From Ophiobolus disseminans (Eukaryota; Ascomycota; Dothideomycetes; Pleosporales; Phaeosphaeriaceae), in the NCBI GenBank assembly GCA_010093685.1, contig MU006227.1, positions 283,306 to 296,786 on the forward strand: a stretch of 13,481 nucleotides of DNA, given 5' to 3'. Made by a program: the position numbers and the translations under genes. The notes beneath the pieces are model-generated. The model was not told the DNA's origin and did no database searches. It saw only the letters and a program-made list of their open reading frames with translations. Shown here piece after piece: positions 1-8,105 of the stretch. The number at the start of each line of letters is the position of its first letter. Positions within the stretch are counted from its first letter, which is position 1.

Positions 1-45
1 TCACAGAGGGAAATTACGCCTCTAACGCCTAGACCTAAAGGCTTA

Positions 46-2203
46 GGTTAGCTACCTAGTTGGATACAGATTATCTAACATCTATCGCATCTAGATACTA
101 TCTATAGCTAAGGTTATTAGTACACGTGATGTTGTGTTTGATAAGCACTTAGTATTTAATAGCAAAACTAAGGACCTAATAGACAACCTTATGCATAGTA
201 CACTAGAAGAGATTGCAACCTATATTAAGACTATAGAGCTTCTAACACTACAAACTAATCTAGAGGTTGAATTATTCTTTAAAGATAACACTACTAAAGA
301 CTCAACAGCTTAGGAAGAGACTAATCTACCTAGCTATTACTAAGGGAGGAAAATTATAGGGAGAAAGATTATAGGCATATACCTAACACCTCTACTATCA
401 CTACTACTACCTGCTGTATTACTAGCTACATTGTTGACCCTAAGCAAGGCAATAGGATTAACGCAGTTATGCTTATCCAAGACTGTTCTATAGGCAGCTG
501 CCTTTATAGCAGGAACTTAGGCTGGACATGTTAGCTAACATGAAGGAGAAGTAGTTAACAAGGCTAAGGTAAAGAGGCTGCTTGCCTTAGGCATTAAGCT
601 ACACCGCAGTTAGCTCCTACCTCTACTAACTTATAAGACTAAGCTTAAAGAACACCTAATAGAAGAGCTGTTTAAAGAAGCAGAACGCGACTATTTAGCA
701 AGCCATCAAAAGATAGAATCATAGAGAGAAGTATCCTATGCCTTAATTAGACTAACAGGTTACTAGGTCCTAGACTGCATGTGGGTATACACCTACAAGT
801 TTAACAAGGATTATTAATTTATTAAGTGTAAGGCGCGCCTTGTAGTTAGAGGAGACTAACAGAGACAGATCTCTTTCTAAGACACCTATGCAGCCACCCT
901 AGCTAGCAGATTATTTCGCATGCTTATAGCAATTGCAGCTAAGCACAACCTAGAACTCAAGCAATATAACATTACAAACGCATTTGTTTATGCTACTATA
1001 GATAGGGAAATCTACATAAGGATGCCTAAAGGATACTAGAAGATAGGTATTATCCTTAAGGTTTAGAAGGCCTTGTATAGATTGCGCCTCTTACCTATGC
1101 TCTAGCAGAAGGAGTTTACAACAACCCTTAAAGACCTTAGCTTTACACGCGTCCCTTATGAGCCTTGCTGCATAATTAAGGACAGTATTATTATCTTCTT
1201 TTATGTAGATAACATTATCCTAGCCTATGCCAACTACAAGACTAAGAAAGCACAATAAGCTATCTAACTCCTACAGGATAAGTATACTATAACTAGAGGA
1301 GAAGATCTCTAGTAGTTCCTAGGAGTAGAGGTGATTAGAGATAGAATAGAAGGACTTATCTATCTCTCACAAGCTGCCTATGTGGACAAAATCTACAGGC
1401 TAGTAGACAAGCATAAGCTACGCTATGATACACCTATGAGTTCTATTGAACTTAAGCCCTTAAACTCACTGTCAACACCTGCTGAGATCAACAGATACTA
1501 ACGCAAAATTGGGTCACTACTCTTTGCTGCAGTCACTACTAGACTAGACATTGCTTTTGCTACCTCACGCTTAGCACGCTTCCTCTTAAACCCCTCCTAA
1601 GAGCATTACAATGCCGCAGACCGCGTCCTTCTATACCTATTAGACACAAGGTGGCTAGCACTTTAGCTTAGAGGAGAAGACACCCTTTAAGTAGCTAGTA
1701 ATGCATTATTTGCAGACAACACACAAGACAGGAAAAGCTCTTAAGGCTATGCAATTAAGCTCTTTAATAGCCTTATTGCCTAGAGAGCTAGCAAGCAAGA
1801 CGCTGTCACCACATCCACTACTGAGGCAGAACTCCTAGCCCTATCCTAAGTAGCTAAGGAAGCTCTCTTTACATTACGCCTACTCAAAGAGCTCCAAATC
1901 CAGCTTCTATCTAACACAATCACAATTCATTGCGACAATATGCAGACTATTAGACTAGTCATGAAAGAGATATCAAAGCTTTAAACAAAGCTTAGGCATG
2001 TGGACATCTATAACCACTGGATAAGACAGGAGGTTGCAAGTAGAAAGATTACTGTAGAATATATTCAATCATCGGAAATAATAGCAGATAGCTTCACTAA
2101 GGTGTTGCTAGGCAACAAGTGGCTAAACTTCCTTCATCAAGTGGGATTAGTTAAGGTATCACTACACAAGGTGACCAAGAAGGCACTATTAGAAGAACTT
2201 TAA
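46..2203 (+). pseudogene. copia A pol (integrase tail, reverse transcriptase, RNase H), inactivated
   Basis: The integrase tail is seen near 50-190 (GYLVGY-like, then STRDVVFDK). The reverse transcriptase starts near 660; it contains WVYTYKFNKD, KARLVVRGD and LELKQYNITNAFV, and its catalytic box at 1202-1213 reads YVDN instead of the family's YVDD. RNase H follows near 1690-2200, with FADN, STTEAELLALS and HCDN. The terminal 2000-2203 section is open and ends at a natural TAA at 2201. In-frame stops fall where the family has Gln or Trp, for example before QKEF near 1100, in the Trp-Arg-Ala-Ser-Lys region near 1783 and in SSQGY near 1740. Loss of the second catalytic Asp (GAC to AAC, a TpG to TpA change) and the stops make it a dead copy. 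Confidence 0.9.
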
Positions 2204-2258
2204 GCAAAACTTAAGGACCTTAACATTACCTAAAGTTACCAGCTTGCAAAATACATCC

Positions 2259-2270
2259 AAGCTAAGGGGG
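2259..2270 (+). other. Polypurine tract of copia A
   Basis: A purine-rich run ending in five G lies directly before the TG that opens the 3' LTR. This is the usual place for the plus-strand primer of LTR elements. It sits 55 bp after the pol stop codon and fixes the LTR start at 2271 or 2273. Confidence 0.7.
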
Positions 2271-2492
2271 TGTGTCAGATATCAGGGGTGCTGTGAGGCT
2301 ACTAACACTAAAAGAAACAGGAGGGGCCGGCACAAGCGCCTTGGCACACTAGTACTAGATCTGATACCTGGTCAAACTCCGCACTTGACCGGAGAACACC
2401 AGAACAGAACACACATCATCATCAATTCATCTCATCTATTATTAGGTTTCAATACCTTATCAAATCTAACACTTCTAAACATTGTTGTAACA
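2271..2492 (+). repeat. 3' LTR of copia A (about 222 bp)
   Basis: The LTR opens with TGTGTCAG just after the polypurine tract and appears to end with TAACA at 2492, giving the expected TG...CA termini. Beyond 2492 the sequence reads as minus-strand gag of another element, which independently supports the right edge. The left edge could be 2271 or 2273. The 5' LTR is not in the window, so identity between LTRs, and hence insertion age, cannot be judged. An open frame at 2244-2507 crosses the LTR and is not a gene. Confidence 0.7.
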
Positions 2493-2888
2493 GGTAGCAA
2501 GCTCTAGCCTGCATTGCTAGTCTGTGACCTTAAAGTGATTCTAGAGCGTTGTAAGCTAGCTTCGCGGATCGTTATGCTCCGCTCTGTTAATTAGGTAGAC
2601 ATGAGTTGTCGCGACAGTGCGTAAGATCTCAAGATTGACCTTACTAATTGCTTTTAGAATAGACTCTTGATGTCTGGACTTAATCTCCTAGATTTTCTAT
2701 GCGTCTGCAGAACTGTTATCGGACGGCTCTGCAACAGGTAGTGGAGTTGCCGTAGTAGAGTTAGGATTGCAGTACTGCCATACGCCCTTAATAGTAGCAT
2801 ATCGTCGTTTGGCAGCATACTAAGGTGTCTAGTCAGAGGGACCTTGAAGGATAGTAGTAGCACGAGCATTAGTGCTAGAGGTGGCCAT
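2493..2888 (-). pseudogene. copia B gag, N-terminal fragment, RIP-degenerate
   Basis: Reading from the ATG at 2888-2886 gives MATSSTNARATTILQGPSD and then a stop at a position where copia gag proteins have Trp. The same frame continues for 132 codons to the copia A boundary, with seven stops in total, all TAG. Several sit where Trp is expected (SD-W-TP-W-YA, DA-W-KI-W-EI). The LQGPSDW-like start is typical of fungal copia gag. The 80-residue open frame at 2654-2896 is a shadow in another frame. The protein would coat the particle RNA; this copy cannot make it. Confidence 0.75.
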
Positions 2889-2946
2889 AGTGGCAAAAGA
2901 GCTGCCTTGCTAGTCAGCAGAGAAGATAAGGTAGAACCTCAAAGAT

Positions 2947-3339
2947 TGTAAGAGCTAGTCTCAAACGTGTTGTGTACAACGACAAGATGCGTACAGCAAC
3001 GCGACAACAGGCGTGCAGCAGTAGGAGGATTGCAGGGACGACGTTCACAACGTGTATAGCAATCAAAAGAGTGAACAATCTTATTTGAGTATTGCAGCGT
3101 GGTGCGGGGATACCGGGCTCATAACTGTGGGAATAGAGCAGAGATAAAGAAGAAGGTTGATTGTTCTATAGAGTAGACAAGCTTGATTATATACAAGAGT
3201 ACGCGTAAGCATATGATGTGGAAAGAGTGGCTGTAGAAGCTATAGAAGGTACTGGAATGTACCGTGCTCATGTAAGCTCATGTATCGGACCGATAGGGGA
3301 TCACGATGTACCAATGAGGTTGAGCTGCTAGGTCTGACA
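2947..3339 (-). repeat. 5' LTR of copia B (edges uncertain)
   Basis: On the minus strand the segment opens with TGTCAGACC at 3339 and may close with CTTACA at 2947, about 60 bp before the gag ATG. A TATATAA box lies inside. The neighbouring 119-bp palindrome is flanked on both sides by TG, so the LTR might instead open at 3460 with TGTCAGACTATC and carry the palindrome in its first 120 bp; that would make it about 514 bp. I saw no clear tRNA primer-binding site. Only one LTR is present here, so the edges cannot be confirmed by comparison. Confidence 0.55.
3187..3193 (-). promoter_or_regulatory. TATA box in copia B LTR
   Basis: On the minus strand the sequence is TATATAA, about 150 bp into the LTR and about 300 bp before the gag ATG. 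That is a plausible place for the U3 core promoter driving the element's transcript. The motif alone is weak evidence. Confidence 0.4.
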
Positions 3340-3458
3340 TCAGACTATCAACTATATCAACCTTCATGCTACAACTGCAAGAAGGTCGGCCTTTTTGTAG
3401 TTTGAAAGACCTTTTTGTCGTTTGAAAGTTATGAAGGTTGATATAGTTGATAGTCTGA
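3340..3458. repeat. 119-bp palindromic element with 28-bp perfect inverted ends
   Basis: The left arm 3340-3367 and right arm 3431-3458 are exact reverse complements over 28 bp, beginning TCAGACTATC. The 63-bp middle holds two tandem 20-bp units (3391-3410 and 3411-3430, CTTTTTGT-type with three differences). CA flanks the element on both sides, which could be a 2-bp target duplication. It lies exactly at the junction between the copia B LTR and the permease pseudogene. The permease frame runs into the right arm and stops at a TAA at 3429-3431. It may be a MITE-like non-autonomous element or an intrinsic part of the copia B LTR. It encodes nothing. Confidence 0.8.
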
Positions 3459-4691
3459 CAAAGAAGATGCTATGATGCCGATAAAGGAGGTGACGGCAAA
3501 TCCAATTGGGATCGTGAGTAATTGAGGCAACAAGGCATCCGAGGGTTTGCGAGCGAAACGTGCAAAATCGGGGTCGTTGACAATAAAAGTATCAAAATTG
3601 GCAATGGCACTCATGATACCGCGGACCATGAGCCAGCCAAGCTCAGAACCTTGCTTTGATCCGGGCTGATGCACGATGGGCCCAATGCCCTTTCCTCGTA
3701 CGATAGCCCAAATGAAGAAAGCGACACCTGCCGTTGGAACGAAGTATGCCTTGACTGTGAACAGGTGCCGAATCTTATGAACTGGAGGGTAAATAAACGG
3801 AAGGGACCCCAGCCATAAAAGAAAGAATGACACAAACTCGACGGTGTTTGTGCCCGAATTTGAATACCGTTCTTGATGCCACCCTCACCGGGTACTTCCT
3901 GGGACAGGTTAGAAGTATGTTTGCCAGGAGGATAATTGTACACCTACAGTCCGCCAGTCGTTCCATATGGAGCGGATCATGAGATATACGCATGTGCCTC
4001 CGATCCAAGCCTGCACATCATACCAAATGCAAGCCATCGCAGCACGGTTGAAAACAGGCCATAGAGCACCCCAGATTCCGAAGGAAGCGCGGTTAACGAC
4101 TGGAAACGAGATGTGGTATGTTGCACCAATGCGGCCAGTCAAGCAAACAAAACAAGCCGCGATGGAGTAGCCAAGCTGTCTCTGCATAAGCGAGGTAGTC
4201 CCAAGACAGATCAAACCACCATACCCAGACGCAGATCTAGGATTGCCACCACGAGAGACCATCAACAATGTTGGATGAAAATATCATTCAAGTGTTGATG
4301 TTGAAGGAATTGGCGACCCAGAAGCCAACAAAGTTCCATGCACCCCATTGGCGTCGTAAAGGCTCAACCTAGTAGATGTTGGTCCTCCATGTTAGAAGCA
4401 AGGTATGATACATACGAACAGGCTTGAGATCATGATAGAACAGCATGAGCTGTGCCGTAGTGAGGTTGGGCTCACTTTCCACGGCGAGCTTGTCGCTCCA
4501 GTGGGCGATTTTGGAGTTCTTGGCCTTCTTCATGATGGCGTCGAGGTAGGAACTGGAGTGATGGGATGAGGAGAGGAGGCCACAACGTGTCTTAAGAAGT
4601 TTGCCTGCGGATGCTTGATCCTGTTGCTTTGTAGATCCCAGTCAGGATGGCGTGGGGGTTGCGGGAAGCGGATGAGGGTCTTGGTGCGCAT
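3459..4691 (-). pseudogene. NCS1-family nucleobase permease (uracil/allantoin type), N-terminal two thirds, broken
   Basis: NCS1 permeases are 12-helix plasma-membrane symporters for uracil, allantoin or purines. Hallmarks seen: SFNINT, GLSWWQ, GYSIAACFVCLTGRIGATYH, SFPVVNRASFGIWGALWPVF, PVHKIRHLFTVKA and NDPDFARFARKPSD. Three introns fit: 4369-4419, 4176-4224 and about 3899-3947. Damage: a Trp after NINT is TGA (4288-4290), a Trp after WWQS is TAG (4237-4239), and one base is missing near 3859-3866, between KNGI and NSGTNTVEFVS. The frame ends after GIIASS at the 119-bp palindrome, so roughly the last 200 residues are gone. The start is uncertain: ATG at 4691 needs a further frameshift near 4590, while ATG at 4533 does not. 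Family is clear; substrate is not. Confidence 0.88.
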
Positions 4692-5171
4692 GGTCTTTGC
4701 GAGGCTGCTGGTAGATCAGTGGTCATTGCTCAGGATCCAATGTGGCGGCGTCTAATACTCGGGACAGCTCTAAGCAGAACGAATGATAATTTGACAGAGT
4801 CGTGATACTCTGCCGTGTTGTGCTCGTGACAGGCGCCCGTATGCAGCATTAAGCTCATCGCTAGATCGAAAAGGCCCTCCATGCCGTTTCATGTTTTGTA
4901 TGAGGTCTAAGAACATGAGATTCACTTCCTGCCTGGGACGCAGTGAACACTGAGCAAGTGTTGAAGCTGGTGAAAAAAAAACCTTCTCGTCATCGTGCAA
5001 GGTACCTAGGCTAGGTAGTTCACCGCTGCAACTAGACAGAACGAATGATGCATTTTCTTCCAGCATATCGCGGACCCACATGCAAAAACGGGAAATTGCG
5101 GCCTCGTCGCATTGCACTTGATGGAGTGCGCCTAAACGAGCAGTCGCGCATGACGCACGAACATCGTAACT
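4692..5171. other. Gene-free stretch upstream of the permease pseudogene
   Basis: No recognisable gene. A 115-codon minus-strand frame (4770-5117) has no family signature, and I take it as chance. The stretch contains an A9 run near 4972, a perfect 7-bp inverted repeat with a 1-base loop (TACCTAG-G-CTAGGTA, 5003-5017), and a 13-bp direct repeat, CAGAACGAATGAT, at 4775-4787 and 5037-5049. It may hold the old permease promoter. Confidence 0.4.
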
Positions 5172-5462
5172 GCGTGGCGTGCCGTTGGCAAAGAGGTGCC
5201 TGTCGGTGCAAAACGCATTTATGACCTCAACTTCTTTGCGGGCTTTCTTGTGGCTTCAATCTCATACTGGGGTCTTTGCAATATCTCCCCTATTCTAGCA
5301 ACAAGCGATACTTGGATGGAGGTAGGCGACGAGATCACAGACGTTTCGGTTGCCTACCACGACAGCGACAATGACCGTTATGACGAAGAGGTCATGCATG
5401 GTGGCAGTGGCAAGCGCACAAAGGCGCCACTGGGCGAAGTGGTACATACGAATAATTTCTAG
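5172..5462 (+). pseudogene. Probable C-terminal fragment of an NCS1 permease, inverted relative to the N-terminal part
   Basis: The frame reads VPVGAKRIYDLNFFAGFLVA, then SYWGLCNISP, ATSDTWMEVGDEI and a hydrophilic acidic tail, ending at TAG 5460-5462. One hydrophobic helix followed by a polar tail, with the KRIYDLNFF and ATSDTW pattern, matches the last helix and cytosolic tail of fungal uracil/allantoin-type NCS1 permeases as I remember them. Upstream, the same frame has TAA and TGA stops near 5130-5155 and no further permease sequence, so this is a piece of about 95 residues without a start. It lies on the plus strand, head-on to the minus-strand N-terminal piece. The two could be one gene split by an inversion or remnants of two paralogues. 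Confidence 0.55.
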
Positions 5463-6620
5463 GAGCTGCGAGCATGATCGAATTCGCGCGCCCTCATGCA
5501 TGTCGACTATCTAGGTAAGCCTGAATGTCGTATTTTTTGCAGATTCGAAATAATGTTAAAGTCCCGAGAACAAATTGCACCAAGAAACATGTAGCAAGTT
5601 TACACCTCTCTGCTCGCTTCGTATCGCAGTCTTGGCTTTGCGGTTCTCAAGTTCTTGTGTCACGTCATATGTGGTTTTACATGGCAAACTTAGCGTGTTT
5701 TGGCGCAAATTGTCATGAGGTCTGAGTTTGCTCCGGAATCTTTCCCTCTGCCAACCCTTTGATCAAGGTTCACGTTTTCGTCCTATACCAGCGGACTGGT
5801 ATTTAAATTTACATTTTTTCTGTCTTGTACGTCCGCGAGTCAAACTTCAGTTTGCGCGCCTCATTACGCGATTAAGTGTATGCACATTGGCGAGACAGCA
5901 TTAAACGGGCCTACTCGTAACATTTCACTGAATGCTCTGCTTACAAAAAGATCTGTGGCTCGAAGAACCGCACAGCGCAGATCAGTGCGCCTGCACCGAG
6001 GAGAGATGAAGCGGATGTCTATGGCTACAAGGTGTATGGCCACACAGAAAAGATTTGATACAAATATGGATGAGGCACCCCATTTCAACTAGAGGTGGGT
6101 CGAGAGTGGACGATACGGACTGTCTCTGTGCGAGACACTGACGCATTCTTCTGGGAAAACCCTGCCGACTCGAAGCGTCGACTCATCCTAGGCCCGCAGA
6201 TCGTCAATCCGCATACTCCATGGCAGTCATATATTGATAATATGGGGTACTGTAAGGCCTGACCAGCTTTCCCGGATCTAGATCGGTACTGGAAGAGCCG
6301 GCATGGAGGCTCCAAGCTAGCGAGGCGAATAAAGTGTATGTTGCCCAACTGCATTTAACCGGTCGGGAGTGGCGCCTTCATATAGTGCGAAGTAATTGAC
6401 GAACACTATCGTATCTATCTGGGGATGGCGACTATTGGTAGCGTCGCATGGTGATGGATGACGGAAAGGGAGGTGTGATCATGGGCTATATTGTATGCTG
6501 GTATTGGGTGTGGACGACCACATACTGACCAGAGCGAAGAGTATATGAGGCACGATATCCGCGTCCTTCAACTAAACGATTCATCCATCGCCACGAAATA
6601 CCCCTACATCCAACGTCAAG
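5463..6620. other. 1.16-kb non-coding region, upstream of the LPMO gene
   Basis: No convincing gene. Open frames of 66-100 codons on both strands (such as 5880-6092 against 5864-6088) overlap each other and show no family pattern. The region should contain the LPMO promoter. A CTGGGG at 6419-6424 fits the CreA/Cre1 carbon-repression consensus SYGGRG, about 200 bp before the ATG; CTATATT near 6484 is a weak TATA-like site. One CreA match is expected by chance, so regulation by carbon source is inferred mainly from the gene family. A 7-bp inverted repeat, ATACCAG-CGGA-CTGGTAT, lies at 5785-5802 beside an AT-rich run. Confidence 0.45.
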
Positions 6621-7640
6621 ATGCTGTTCTCGAATGTATTCACTGCGACCGCACTACTTGCAGCCCAAGCCGCTGCGCACGGCGCCGTGACAAGCTACGA
6701 GATCGATGGCGTGAAGTACCCAGGGTATGCACTCTCTACGGCAGTTTTGCACGTTGCGTATTCAACTCTAGATATCAACTAACATTGGTCTAAAAGATAC
6801 ACTGGCTTCTCTCCTGCCTCATCTCCAAAGACCATTCAGCGTCAATGGCCCGATTACAACCCTACGATGACCATCACGGACAAGAAGGTCATGTGCAATG
6901 GAGGAACGTCTGCGGACCTCGTTGCCAAAGTCGCCGCCGGTGGAAAGATCAAGGCTATTTGGTCCCAGTGGACGCACGAGCAGGGACCAGTCATGGTCTG
7001 GATGTACAAGTGTGCAGGTGACCACAAGAGCTGTGATGGTAGTGGAAAGAAATGGTTCAAGGTTGGTTGGAGCTACTAAATCTGAGATTTCGATGCTAAT
7101 TACCACTCCAAAGATCAGTGAAGAGGGCCTGGCAGCAGGTAGCGCTCTCAGCAGCCGGAACTGGGGCACTGCCAAGGTATTGAAGAATCTCTACTGGGAT
7201 TCTGTAGTTCCTAAGTCACTGGCGCCTGGCAACTATCTTGTTCGCCACGAACTCCTTGCCCTCCATCAAGCAAAAACTCCACAGTTTTATGCAGTGAGTC
7301 TTACCCCGGAGAGTTTCAAATTACTGATGGAACAAATACTGACTTTGTGTGCGAATTTAGGAGTGCGCGCAGAGTACGTCATTCTCCTCTCCAACTCCAC
7401 TTGGAAGGTCTTACTAACGATGCGATCTAGTCGAGGTTACGGGTAGTGGCTCTGCACAGCCAAGCGGTGAATACCTTGCTACCATCCCTGGATATGCGTG
7501 TAAGAAATGCGCTCTCCACACAAGTGTGGAATCAGCACTGACACCATGCAGCTCAATCTGACCCAGGTGTCACTGTTGATACCTATTCAAACACGGTTAC
7601 CTCGTACACTCCTCCTGGACCCAAAGTATGGTCTGGTTAG
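6621..7640 (+). CDS. AA9 lytic polysaccharide monooxygenase, six exons
   Basis: This is a secreted copper enzyme that oxidatively cleaves cellulose. Exons: 6621-6724, 6797-7061, 7114-7293, 7361-7373, 7431-7499 and 7552-7640; spliced length 720 nt, 239 residues. All introns are GT-AG (72, 52, 67, 57 and 52 nt); intron 1 has CTAAC at 6779-6783. Residues 1-19 are a signal peptide, leaving His20 as the mature N-terminus (AAA|HGAV). The histidine brace is His20 and His95 (THEQGP), with axial Tyr182 in PQFYAECAQ; His174 and Gln180 fit the second sphere. Cys68-Cys185 and Cys107-Cys114 are likely disulfides. It ends GPKVWSG with no CBM1 cellulose-binding domain, so it is a single-domain AA9. No stop or frameshift; composition is unlike the flanking transposons. 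The start is set by the signal peptide and an A at -3. Confidence 0.95.
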
Positions 7641-8105
7641 ACGTAGGTAGTGTCCAAGGCTTTACATCGTCATGACATGAGTTGTGGTTCTATTAGACAT
7701 TTATATTTAAGCATTTTGCAGTCGAGGATATCCCCCACCAGTGTAACTGATTCCCACACCACGTGGTGCTGATCTGACGCATGTGCTGTACTGTGCTTTG
7801 AAGCCAGCAAGCTACGAGCAATTTAACAGATAGTGACAGAAATGAAAACCAGAGACAGCGATTCCGTATCCACGTGAGAGCAATTCCATGCAAAAGGAAA
7901 TTGGTCAGTATCACGAAAATCTCTGGAGATATTTCTTTCTACTTTCTATGACTTCCTTCTCTGTCATTGTCCTTGTCATGCATAGCCAATGGCCGCAAAC
8001 GAACTGAGATATAGCACATTGACACAAACAAGACTTTGCACATAGGGTTCAACATATGAAGAGGAGATGCATATCAACAATCGATTTGGGATGATCTGGC
8101 GGTGA
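7641..8105. other. Convergent intergenic region between LPMO and SDR genes
   Basis: This stretch lies between the stop codons of two genes that face each other, so it should hold both 3' UTRs and polyadenylation sites. It includes AT-rich tracts near 7700-7715 and 7925-7950 but no clear AATAAA. The minus-strand frame at 7693-7914 (73 codons) shows no family features. I see no RNA gene here. Confidence 0.5.

Larger units (their letters stand above)
1..2492 (+). mobile_element. Ty1/copia retrotransposon A, 3' portion, RIP-degenerate
   Basis: The stretch holds, in order, the integrase C-terminal linker, reverse transcriptase, RNase H, a polypurine tract and a 3' LTR, which is the Ty1/copia order. 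The 5' part (LTR, gag, protease, integrase core) lies before the window. All pieces read on the plus strand in a largely continuous frame broken by about 30 stops, every one TAG or TAA in my hand translation. The element ends at 2492, where the minus-strand gag of another copia element begins, so A was inserted into B. A 5-bp target-site duplication starting at 2493 is expected but cannot be tested because the left flank is outside. The element cannot encode working proteins. Family and orientation are secure; the exact 3' edge is less so. Confidence 0.9.
2493..3339 (-). mobile_element. Ty1/copia retrotransposon B, 5' end only (LTR and gag start)
   Basis: On the minus strand the order is LTR (3339 down to about 2947), a short leader, then a gag frame starting at 2888 and running without frame change to 2493, where copia A's LTR cuts it. 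The rest of B must lie left of the window, beyond copia A. B is itself inserted in, or next to, the NCS1 permease pseudogene on its right. The opposite orientation and different LTR of A and B argue that they are two families or subfamilies and not one rearranged copy. All stops in the gag are TAG. Confidence 0.75.

Noticed and set aside
1..2203. TAG/TAA reassigned to Gln (a recoded genetic code)
   Set aside because: The stops also replace Trp, normal CAG and CAA codons occur in the same frames, and the AA9 and SDR genes use TAG as their stop. RIP explains all of this.
4770..5117. 115-codon minus-strand gene
   Set aside because: There is no recognisable motif, helix pattern or family; a frame of this length is expected by chance in balanced-composition DNA.
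5864..6092. Two overlapping small genes on opposite strands (70 and 74 codons)
   Set aside because: They mirror each other over the same DNA, with no family signature and no support for either strand.
6898..7446. 182-codon gene
   Set aside because: It shares AA9 exon 3's frame but reads the wrong frame of exon 2 and runs through introns 2 and 3. The spliced AA9 model accounts for the true coding parts.
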